A DNA stretch of 64,000 nucleotides from positions 1,967,001-2,031,000 of the forward strand of contig JAJOZX010000088.1 of assembly GCA_023014485.1 (NCBI GenBank), written 5' to 3'. Of this stretch, positions 43,564-52,674 are shown piece after piece. Source of the DNA: Bathynomus jamesi (taxonomy: Eukaryota > Arthropoda > Malacostraca > Isopoda > Cirolanidae). How positions within the stretch are numbered: position 1 is the first letter of the stretch; each line of letters begins with the position of its first letter. Under the pieces are notes generated by a model. It searched no databases and had not been told where the DNA came from. It worked only from the letters and a program-made list of their open reading frames with translations. Position numbers and translations under genes: made by a program.

Positions 43564-43766
43564 TAGGCTGACCATATTTCCTTGAGACAAAAACGGGACA
43601 TTGGGATGGCAAAAAAGGGACGGGGGTTATGTAATATTCTGTATTCATGAAAAAGTAAGTACATAAACATATTGAGCTTACAATTATTCTTCAGTGACAG
43701 AACCCATACAGAACCCATAAAACAAACGGTACTGTCCCGTTCAAAACGGTACGTATGGTCAGCCTA
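43564..43766. mobile_element. hAT-type MITE with 8-bp target duplication
   Basis: Starts TAGGCTGACCATA and ends TATGGTCAGCCTA. It is flanked on both sides by TTTATAAT (43556-43563 and 43767-43774), a perfect 8-base duplication typical of hAT insertion. A second copy lies at 53391-53592. It is non-coding. Confidence 0.92.
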
Positions 43767-43774
43767 TTTATAAT

Positions 43775-45068
43775 ACAAGAGTAATTCCAAATCATGATGA
43801 GAATAGTACTAAGAATAAATAAAAACAAATAAGAAAAAGAACAAAGAATAAATAAATCGAGGAAGAAAAGTAAAGTGTACGAACACTCAGTAAAGATGAA
43901 GGGCATCAAAGAGAAACGTTTAATGGTAGACAGAATTGCACCTGATTTGATGGAAAGGGCTTTAAAATCATGCGGTCTCGTAGATGACTTACCTTTCTAT
44001 GTAATCCAACTGCAAAGGTTTTACGAGTAGGTGGCGCTGGATGGAATTCATTTTGGAAACACGTTCGAAAGGACAGGTTATACGTAGGAGTGGCAACTCT
44101 TATAAAAGGGTCATGGTAAACTTATGCAATGACGCTCGATGGGGCGTCAGCGTTCGTAATAATAATAATAATAACAATAATAATAATTTGTTGGCCATTG
44201 GCTTAGAGGGAGAGACCATAGCCTGAATGAAGGTAAGACAGTACATACAGTTACACTTTCGTCGGTGATAATGGGATAGTGGAAACTCTTTTGTGCTTCA
44301 TTCTCCACACCAGCATCAACGTATTTTGTAAATTCAGCAAATCTGTTGAGAAGAGGAGCCCTCCGTCTGGAAAAGTGGCATCCAAGAAATTACAGGTTAC
44401 ACCTAAATATCTAACTAGTGCAGATCGGTTGTTAATGGAACCTACTGTAAATTTCTAAAGTCTTAGTTCAAGTTTTAAATGATTATTCCCCGTGAATAAC
44501 TGGATCTGGGGAACTTTGTGAGGTCCCAACTTTGACCAAAAAATCTACCCATCCTGCGAACTTGATGCAAATTAGGATCATTATACTTATGATCCTGTTA
44601 TAGTGCCTATCCTTATAAAAGAGTCGTATCCGGCCACTCTTCTGGTTTCGAAATCTCTAAACACTAAATTCTTTGCTTTGCAGATACCATTCGTTTGAGA
44701 GGGGACCTTTATAGACTCAGCAACCTCAAAATAGAAAATAACAGTTATAAAAGCACGCAAACAACGTTTGATTCTCCTAGGTTAATGAGAAGAATAAAAT
44801 TAACAAGCAAATAATTTCCCTTTTAACATATTTCAGCAATAGACTACGAGAAGCGGGCTCGTCATTACTTGCCTATTTCTCAGTGTTTCTTAAAACATTC
44901 CTGTTGATGGAACAGTCATCTGTTAAGAATTCCGACTCCACAGCACACGAAGAACAAGATAGCCAAGCTATTCTTTCCTATTGTTTCAATGTATTCATTG
45001 TTTCATCTTGCCGGTTATTTACATCTACGATATAGTTAATTCGAAGGTAAACATTGTATATCGTATAT
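43775..45068. other. No gene recognised
   Basis: A short open stretch from ATG 43896 (MKGIKEKRLMVDRIAPDLME) reads about 43 codons and has protein-like composition, but I cannot assign it. An AAT run lies at 44155-44188. The rest is unique sequence without motifs I recognise. Confidence 0.45.
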
Positions 45069-46441
45069 ACAAGGGCCACTCAATATATTTTGCCACACCT
45101 TTTTTTTTTTTCTTTCCAAGTTTTCTTATAAGTTCCAGAAATTTTGTACACAAGTAGTTACATACCTTTTTTACAAGTTTTTATTTTTCCATATGGTCTC
45201 CATCCTTTTCTAAGGCCTTTCTCCACCTCGAAACAAGGGCCTTTATTCCTTGCTGGTAAAAGTCCACTGGGTTCCGCTGGAGCCACCTCATAACCTCCTC
45301 AACAACCTCATCGTCACTCTGAAACTTTCTTCCATGAATAGCATCCTTCATTGGCCCGAACAAATGGAAGTCTGAAGGTGCCTCATCTGGGCTGTATGGA
45401 GGGTCGGGTAACACAGTCAAGCGCATTTTTGCGATGGCCTCTCTTGTTTGCAAACTGTTGTGTGGTCTTGCGTTATCGTGCAAAGGAAGGACGTCTTCCA
45501 GTTTTTCTCCGGTCGAACTCGCCTTATACGTCTCTGGAGTCTCTGTAGGGTAGCAATATATGCCTCTGAGTTGATTGTTTGTCCTTTCTTCATAATGTTC
45601 ACCAGAATCACCCCTTTCATGTTTCATGTTCCAGAAGATGGTGGTCATAACCTTTCCTGCAGAGGGAGCCATTTTGAACTTTTTCTTGCGTGGGGAGTCT
45701 GCGTGATGGTGTTTTGTTTCAGGTTCAAAGTGGTGTACCCAAGTCTCATCCCCAGTCACAATTCGTGAAAGGAAGTCATCCCCTTCTGTCTCGTATCGAG
45801 TCAACGACTCAGAAGCAATTTCTTTTCTTTGGGCTTTGTGATCTTCAGTCATTTGGCGAGGAACAAACCGTGAACACACTTTTGAGTATCCCAGTTGCTG
45901 AATTATCGTATTCACACTTCCTTCACTAATTCCTAGCTCCAGTAATAGCTCCTTGTACGTGACGCGCCAATTTGATCGAATGATGGTGTTACCACGTTGC
46001 ACAGTGTGAGATGTCACAGCCGATGCCGGGCGACCGCTGCGTGGCTCATCATCGAGGCTGGCTCTCCCTCTCTCCGATGATCTCACAAGTTTAGACCAGC
46101 GTCCAACTGTGCTTCGATCAACAACAGCATCTCCGTAAACGTTTTGTAGACGTTTGTGAATATTTCCAACTGTTTTCTTCTCTGCGGTTGAGAACTCGAT
46201 AAGAGCTCTCTGTTTACGACGCACATCACTGTCAGACGCCATTTTCGAAACTGTGTTAACCATCGGTTTTATACAAGGGCGTTTAAAAGCGTTTTTATAC
46301 AACGAGGGGAGATTCAAACTGGAAAAATGCGGTTATGTGAAGCGCAGAAAGGTCAAACTTACGGCCCAAAAGACACTTCAGCCTCATGGCCTATTATTTA
46401 GCTAAGAAAAAAGGGTGGGGCAGAATATATTGAGTGCCCCT
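45069..46441 (-). mobile_element. DD34D mariner transposon
   Basis: Inverted ends of about 28 bases: the left reads AAGGGCCACTCAATATATTT inward, the right AGGGGCACTCAATATATTCT inward. One transposase gene lies on the minus strand. A TA-rich left flank is consistent with TA insertion. Confidence 0.9.
45181..46317 (-). pseudogene. Mariner transposase with two compensating frameshifts
   Basis: The frame is open for 378 codons, with HTH (QRALIEFSTAEKKTVGNIHK, GRWSKLVRSSE), VTGDETWVHHFEPETK (first Asp), LHDNARPHN (second) and PPYSPDEAPSDFHLF (third; 34 residues between the last two). Between about 45630 and 45490 the long frame reads an atypical peptide. The alternative frame there gives the family-like KGVILVNIMKKGQTINSEAY. 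So two indels of opposite phase bracket about 45-50 codons. Catalytic residues are intact, but the core between the first and second acids is scrambled. Confidence 0.85.
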
Positions 46442-47040
46442 AGTAGAATACAACGGGATAAAGTTCCTTGTAACCATGTAGATGAATTTTCAGTTATAAA
46501 TATACTTATCCTTACACTTTGGCTCTAGTATAAACTTTAAAAGGATCGTTTACATTTTAATTTACAAACATTTTACATTAAATATAGGTATTATACATCT
46601 TCGGTATATACTTTATGGTTTTTATCATGAAATAAAGCTGCCAAGTAAAATTGGTGTAAAGAACAGAACTGTAAAATAATTATGCAGAACGAAAACAACG
46701 TACAATCTTTACGTAACAGAAACATTGATATAAAATATAAATGAATGCTTACTTTAATAATTATAGAGTGTAAACCAGAGTTGGAAACGGGTCTGCAGGT
46801 CACTCGGGAGTGAATTCAAGACGGGACGAAGTGGGTTTCTGTCATGAGGTTCACCCGCCTGACCCGGAGCGGGTCAAGGCGGGTAAACGCATGTCGACAG
46901 CTTGTAGTTATAGTTACATATCAGTTTGTCATAGCTTACCGGTATGATTCAGCTTGTATCTGTGTATCAAAATAAAGATTTTGTATTTGTAATATAGCTG
47001 AGTTATTTTTCATCCTTTCACACACGCACATACACACACA
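46442..47040. other. No gene recognised
   Basis: AT-rich sequence with a GC-rich patch of GCGGGT/GGCGGGT units at 46855-46890. No supported ORF or structural RNA. Confidence 0.6.
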
Positions 47041-47225
47041 TTAATAGTTAAGACGCTGGTCTGCTGATCGGGAAGTCGTGGGATCGAGTCCGGGCGAGGA
47101 CTATGTGGCTTTAGACTTCCTTAGTAGGTTCGATTTCCACGTTAAGTTATAGTTCCAGGGTAGGACAACAAGTGTGACTTTCGTCAGAATGAACAATTCG
47201 AGCGGAAGCGAAAATTAGATTCAAC
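47040..47225 (+). repeat. tRNA-derived SINE
   Basis: An A-box-like TTAAGACGCTGG and B-box-like GGGATCGAGTCC are spaced as in a tRNA head. The body then carries GGTTCGATTTCCACGTTAAG and TTCGTCAGAATGAACAATTC. The body is shared, inverted, with 47690-47830 and, in part, with the repeats at 15.06 and 17.98 kb. Confidence 0.6.
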
Positions 47226-47229
47226 CATG

Positions 47230-47689
47230 TATATACAAGTATATATACACAGTATATGATGATGATGATAATGATACTGATAAGCTTTATTGGTAGGATA
47301 TAAATCCCAAAAGACAGTATGATATTCTTGAAGGTAATAAACGATAAGATAAATCAACGAATGATGAATTTAAAAAATTAATAATTGTGACTGAAAGAGA
47401 AATAAGAATAAGACACGTACTAAGACAAGTAATATTAATCAGTGTTGCGAGTTACTTTGACTCAAATAAGTAACTCGTTACAGTTACTAGTTACTCTCTA
47501 AAAAAGTAATTAGTTACTTCAAAAGTTACTTTCAACATTTTCCTAGTTTTTGTGCGCATCTGATCCTGATTGAAGCACTTTCCCCGACAAGTGATACTTG
47601 CCGAGATTGTTTATTTTTTCAGATTGATTGTGATTTAACGAATAAACAACAAGACTTTATCATATTAGCATTACCTTGGTTAACCTTGG
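47230..47689. other. Gap between SINEs, no gene
   Basis: Contains GATGATGATGATAATGAT near 47255 and a run of TTACTCGTTACAGTTACTAG-type short repeats at 47450-47540. No coding region. Confidence 0.6.
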
Positions 47690-47830
47690 TTTTGCTTCCG
47701 TCCGAATTGTTCATTATGACGAAGGTCAAACTTTTTACGCCACCTGAGATCTACAGTTTAACGTGGAATCCGAACCACGTTCCACCAGTAGCCCAGCGTC
47801 TTAACCTCTAGGCTAACCAGGGTACCCATT
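47690..47830 (-). repeat. tRNA-derived SINE, inverse orientation
   Basis: Read on the minus strand: TAGCCTAGAGGTTAAGACGC (A box), GGTTCGGATTCC (B box), CACGTTAAACTG and TCATAATGAACAATTCGGAC. This gives the clearest tRNA-like promoter of the family in the window and ties the other copies to it. Confidence 0.7.
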
Positions 47831-47867
47831 TATCTACCAACCAATTATTATCGTGTGGAAGGATGAA

Positions 47868-47968
47868 CAGCTGGGTTTTGCTGCGCCCCGCCCGCCGTCA
47901 CCGGGTCTGGATCCCGGGGCCGATGAATTCGTAGTCAGCTACGCTAACCACTACACCACCGAGGCGCA
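47868..47968 (-). repeat. Second tRNA-like SINE head
   Basis: On the minus strand TGGTGTAGTGGTTAGCGTAG fits an A box and CCGGGATCCAGACCCGG forms a T-arm-like stem. It looks like a tRNA (Gly/Asp/Glu-like) derived SINE head and not a functional tRNA, since the acceptor stem does not close and the B box is altered. Confidence 0.55.
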
Positions 47969-48290
47969 TGTATTTTACTCGTAACTAATTAAGTCACAGT
48001 TCTGGAATTAATGTTTCTCGTAGGACGCAGCAAAATATCTATCACCGCTGTCAAATCCTCTTTTAACTTAACGTGCCCATAAATATACTGTTCAGTCGTT
48101 ATTGTCTGTAAGCTAAGTAATAGTCTGAGATCAAATAGCGCTTTTCTATTCTTAATGCATTCGTTTATTATTTATTAAATTTAATAACGATGAATGACCG
48201 TACAGAAATTATCTTTTTACAAATACACTTAATGAACTTTACACATTTAACTGTGAACCTCTCTTTGTTCTGCAAAAGTGATCTTTATAG

Positions 48291-48297
<7 letters not shown>

Positions 48298-48337
<40 letters not shown>

Positions 48338-48549
48338 ATTATTTCACGAAAGTGACACGTGAAAAATATTTATGATGAATAAAACCACGAAGGGAAAAGA
48401 AACACAAAGTGGTGCTCAAGCGCTTTCGTCTAATGACATCCTCAGGAACACCTCAGGAACACCTCAGGAACACCTCAGTGTTCCTGAGGATGTCATTAGA
48501 CGAAAGCGCTTGAGCACCACTTTGTGTTTCTTTTCCCTTCGTGGTTTTA

Positions 48550-48594
<45 letters not shown>

Positions 48595-48600
48595 CTTTTT
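48298..48600. repeat. (TA)n-flanked palindrome with hammerhead-like arms
   Basis: (TA)n at 48298-48332 and 48554-48591 flank an inverted repeat of about 175 bases (48382-48558). The arms start AAAACCACGAAGGGAAAAGA and its inverse. The centre holds three to four tandem CCTCAGGAACA units and then the inverted copy. Each arm contains a CTGAGGA ... GAAA core in the outward sense. Confidence 0.85.
48478..48516 (+). ncRNA. Hammerhead-like motif, plus-strand arm
   Basis: GTGTTC-CTGAGGA-T-GTC-ATTA-GAC-GAAA-GCGC-TT-GAGCAC. Helix I pairs six bases (GTGTTC with GAGCAC). The core fits CTGANGA and GAAA. Helix III is the self-complementary AGCGCT, and helix II has only three pairs with one extra T. The same motif occurs inverted on the minus strand at 48412-48452. 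It may be a decayed or dimeric ribozyme. Confidence 0.4.
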
Positions 48601-48869
48601 TTTTAAAGCAATAAATTAATGAAATATTTCTTATGTCACTACAGTGTAAATGAAAAATTCGTTCCTTCCAAGAAAGCATCAATTTTCCTTCGCTTTACTA
48701 CCGGTAGTTTTTTCTTTTTATATTCTAAGCTATCTCATAACCATTTTATGCGACTATCACTCACCTTTTAGGCTTATCTAATACTATATACATGCTTATA
48801 TAAAATATGGATCTGCTACATGTCTTATATACAGTGGGATACATAAAGTATATGAAAGTATACACATAA

Positions 48870-48907
<38 letters not shown>

Positions 48908-49196
48908 TCATGTGTATACTTTCATATATATACATATATACTATGTTTCTTTACTTCCTCTGGTACCGAATTTCCCTCCTGGAAATGTCATTTTATTCTC
49001 AACGGAAAATGGGAAGAACTTATGCCCTTTAATAATTTTTATTTAATTAACCTTAAAACATAATTGAGGGCAGGCGAACTTTGGTCTACGTTTAATCTAA
49101 TTACATGTTAGACACACACACACACACGCGCAATTTTTAACTAATTATTTTAAGTTTAATTTTGAATACACTGTACGAACACATTTTAACCCTTTA
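48601..49196. other. Gap with a (TA)n-centred inverted repeat, no gene
   Basis: At 48851-48935, TATGAAAGTATACACATAAA and its inverse, with small differences, flank (AT)n at 48874-48902. (AC)n lies at 49112-49126. No ORF is supported. Confidence 0.7.
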
Positions 49197-49422
49197 GGCC
49201 GGCCGCACACAGGATCGTCTTGCGACTCACGACTGACGACGTGGGTCGTGACGACTCCAGTCGCGTGTGATTTTACATTGACAATGGGATGCCCGACGCG
49301 CGTCACGGTCGCTGCAGTGTGCGGGCTTCCCATTCTGTCAATGTGAAATCACGCACGACTCGAGTCGTCACAACCCAAGTCGTCAGTTGTGAGTCGCAGG
49401 ACAATCCTGTGTGCGGCCAGCC
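49197..49422. mobile_element. GC-rich MITE with about 95-base inverted repeats
   Basis: The left arm starts GGCCGGCCGCACACAGGATC and the right ends GATTGT-type inverse GTGTGCGGCCAGCC. The arms share CGACTCACGACTGACGAC and ACATTGACAATGGGA in inverse order. The core is only about 30 bases. No clear target duplication. Its GC content is far above that of the surroundings. Confidence 0.75.
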
Positions 49423-49564
49423 TTCGTCCCTGAGGTATGTTCATGGTTTTGAATTGGCAAGTTATAAATGAACTGGTTTAAACTTCTTTCTACAATTTTA
49501 GTTACGGTTTTCTTGTTATTTCTTTATATTTTCGCGTACTTTTACAAACTGCCCACTTTTTCCT

Positions 49565-51615
49565 TTACGCAGCAAGGAGGGGACAAGAGCGAACGCCCTC
49601 AAAAATATCCCCCCCCCCCCGCACCAATAGAAAAAAAAAGAGCCAAAATCAAGGTCCATGGTTTTCGAGATGCCTAGACACTCTGCGTTTAAAAGATTGG
49701 AGGTCATAGACAAAGGGAAAGATGGGTTGAGGAAGATTGTTCCAGAGTTGACCGATTTAGTAGATGAAAAACTGGAAATACCAATTAACTCTTGCGTTAG
49801 AGAGTTGGACAGAAAAGGAATGAGAAAGTGTAGAAAGTCTGGTGGTGCATGCTCTCCTTAAAGGAGGAGGCATGCAGTTAGAGTTCAGAAGAGCAGTGTC
49901 CCTTGTCCGCTCCAAACAGGAGCGGACAAGACCCCCGTACAGAGACAGCAACTGAGCAGGGGTGAAGAAACTGCGTAGCTGGTACAGCACACCTAACCTC
50001 TTAGAAGATGTTTTGTAAAGAGAGTAAATCTGATCTTTCCAGGAAAGATCACGAGAAAAGAAATCCAAGAATGTTAAGAGAAGAGAAAGGTCTGAGTTGT
50101 TTGTTGTTGAAGGTAAGGGGATAGTCATGTGGAAGATTGTGACGAGTAAACAGATGGAGGAACTGAGTTTTTGAGGTATTGGAAACCACAAGGTTTTCTC
50201 TGCCCCAATCAGATATAGCAGAAAGATCAGAGGTCAGGTGTTCCATACTCGTACTACGTGAATCATGGAGTGACTGTTGAGAGTGACGCGTTGTGAAACG
50301 AGTGGAGAAGTGAAGAGAGGAATCATCGGCATAGAATTGAATAGAACAGGAAGTGTGAATTAAAAGATCATTAATAAATAAAAGGAAAAGAGTGGGTGAC
50401 AGGACAGAACCCTGAGGAACACCACTGTTGATAGCTTCAGGAGAAGAACAGTGGTCATCTCCAACTGCAGCTACTGACTGGTCAGAAAAGAAATTAGAGA
50501 GGAAGGCACAGATAGAAGGATAAAAACCGAAAGAGGCAGTTTCGAAATTAAAGATTTGTGCCACACTCTATCAAAAGCTTTCGATATGTCTAGCGCAATA
50601 GCAAAAGCTTCACCGAAATCCCAAAAGAAGGATGACCAAGAATCAGAGAGATATGCAAGAAAATCGCCAGTAGAACGTCCCTTGCGGAACCCATACTGAT
50701 GATCTGAAAGAAGATTGCAAGAAGAGATATGTTTAAGAATCTTCCTATTAAGGATAGATTTAAAAAGTTTAGAAAGGCAAGAAATCAAAGCAATTGGGCG
50801 ATAGTTGGAGGGTTGAGAGCGGTCTCCTTTCTTTGGAACAGGCTGAATGAAAGCAAACTTTCAGCAGGAAGGAAACGTACCAGATGAGAGACAAAGACGA
50901 AACAGTTTTCCTTTGCAAGGTGTCAGCATAGAAGCACAGTTCTTAAGAACAACAGGAGGAACACCATCAGGACCATACGCTTTCCTAGAGTTGAGCCCAG
51001 ATAGGGCAGAAAGAACATCTTTAGAAGGGATTCTAATTTCAGACATAACAAAGTCAGAGGGAGGAGAAGATAGGGGAACTGCACCGGAATCGCCCAGGGT
51101 TGAATTGTAAGCGAAAGTTTGAGAGAAGAGTTCAGCTTTGTCAAGAGAAGAAACGGCAATTGAGCCGTTGGAGTGGAAAAGAGGAGAGAAAAAAGAGGAA
51201 GTAAAGTTGTTGCAAAGGTTCTTAGCTAGATGCCAGAGAGAGCGAGAAGAATTAGAAATGGATAGATTTTTACATTTCTGTCGGATGAAAGAATATTTGG
51301 CGAGTCGAAGAACAGATTTTGTACGATTCTAGGCAGAAATATAAGCTGAATGAGAGTCAGGAGTTGGATGGCGACGGTACTTCCTGAAAGCCTCCTCTCT
51401 GTTGCCAATAGCATTAGAACAAGTAAAGTTAAACCAAGGTTTTTTTGCATTAGTGGTAGGAAGAGAATATGGAATGTACGCCTCCATGCCCGAAAGAATC
51501 ACCTCCGTGATGCGCTCAGTACAGTACACTCAGAAGGGCATCGGCCACGGAAACAGTAATCATTCCATGGAAAATCAGAGAAGTACTGCCTAAGGGTCAT
51601 CCAATCATATGTGGA
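49565..51615 (-). mobile_element. LINE (Jockey-like), 5'-truncated
   Basis: A minus-strand reverse-transcriptase element whose 3' end includes a C-run (49609-49622 on plus) and TTGTCCCCTCCTTGCTGCG. The same 3' end occurs at 41520-41890. The 5' end near 51615 is already inside the post-endonuclease linker. Confidence 0.82.
49757..51590 (-). pseudogene. Jockey-like reverse transcriptase
   Basis: Landmarks in order on the minus strand: a linker with TERITEVILSGMEAYIP near 51520, GLNSRKAYGPDGVPPVVLKN near 50980, KKGDRSQPSNYRPI near 50800, QYGFRKGRSTGDFL, ALDISKAFDRVWH near 50590, SGVPQGSVLSPTLF near 50420, and catalytic FYADDSSLHF near 50330. The thumb region LSWKDQIYSLYKTSSKRLG ends at 49757. 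The frame breaks near 50860, 50550 and 50150, plus stops. Active-site residues are retained. Confidence 0.85.
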
Positions 51616-51715
51616 CAATTAGCATTCTCATTGTCCCAGTGAGAAAAAATACTGCCTCTATATAGATGTTTCAATTGTGCACAATTTGTCCATATATATA
51701 CAGTATATATATATA

Positions 51716-51966
51716 TGGTACTTACGTATTAACGGGGGGCCACCACATATTGATGATTGGTTTGATTAAGTTGTAATATTTTAGTCAGTTGAAAATTTCT
51801 AATACATCATATTTTTTAAATAGCAATATTTTTAAAAATATTTACAATGATTTATATTTCAAATATTTACAATGATGATGTATTAGAAATTTTCAACTAA
51901 CGAAAATATTACAACTTAACCTAACCAATCATCAATATGTGGTGGCCCCCCGTTAATACGTAAGTA

Positions 51967-51970
<4 letters not shown>
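51716..51970. repeat. Palindrome flanked by (TA)n
   Basis: Arms of about 110 bases: GGTACTTACGTATTAACGGG at 51717 and its inverse ending at 51970, with the inner part TGAAAATTTCTAATACATCA and inverse. The loop of about 30 bases contains a duplicated ATATTTACAATGAT. (TA)n tracts touch both outer ends. Confidence 0.88.
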
Positions 51971-52004
<34 letters not shown>

Positions 52005-52674
52005 GGACAAGATTTACTTGTCGATGTAGTAAAGTCAACCAATCCAATGTCAGACATTAATTTGTAAGAGTGCGACAGGATAAAAGTGCCCACTTATGTG
52101 GACTAAAGACATTAAAGGATAATGCCAATAGCTAAGGCTAACAAAGACCCTAAGATCCACTCTAAGGTTAGCCCGAGAGAAAGAAGAGAGTAGGGAGTTA
52201 AAAGAAGAGAATAAGGGGTTAAGTAAGTAGCAAAACCTATCATTCGTGGGTTAACATTCATTCAGAAAAGAGAAAGAAAGACTCACCATTATCATCCGCC
52301 GGCCACTGCCGACAAGTCGGAAAAATAGTCGAAGAGAATAGGAAATGGGTGAAAGATGAAAAGTAAAATAAGAATGCTTACAAACCATGCAAACACAGTC
52401 TTAACTCAAAGAAATATTGTCATACCATGCAAACTACAGACATGCAAGTAAAGTGAGGATAAGTAAAGAAAAAAAAAGTATGAAGAGTATAACAAAAAGT
52501 GAGTTAGTTTACGTTACGAGCTACATCTAAGTTCGTGTTAGTCTAATTTTTTTTTAATATAATTTTATTGCTGGCATATCACACGCTGGCATGTCACAAG
52601 CTGGCATTAATCTTCAACAGACTCATCCTCGACCATTGCTCCCCAGAGCTCCTGTTGCTAATTGTTTTATTATT

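Noticed and set aside
45417..45620. Separate 67-codon gene inside the mariner
   Set aside because: It is the true reading frame of the transposase between two indels and not an independent gene.
47868..47968. Functional tRNA gene
   Set aside because: A- and B-like boxes are present, but the acceptor stem does not close and the B box is altered. It fits a SINE head better.
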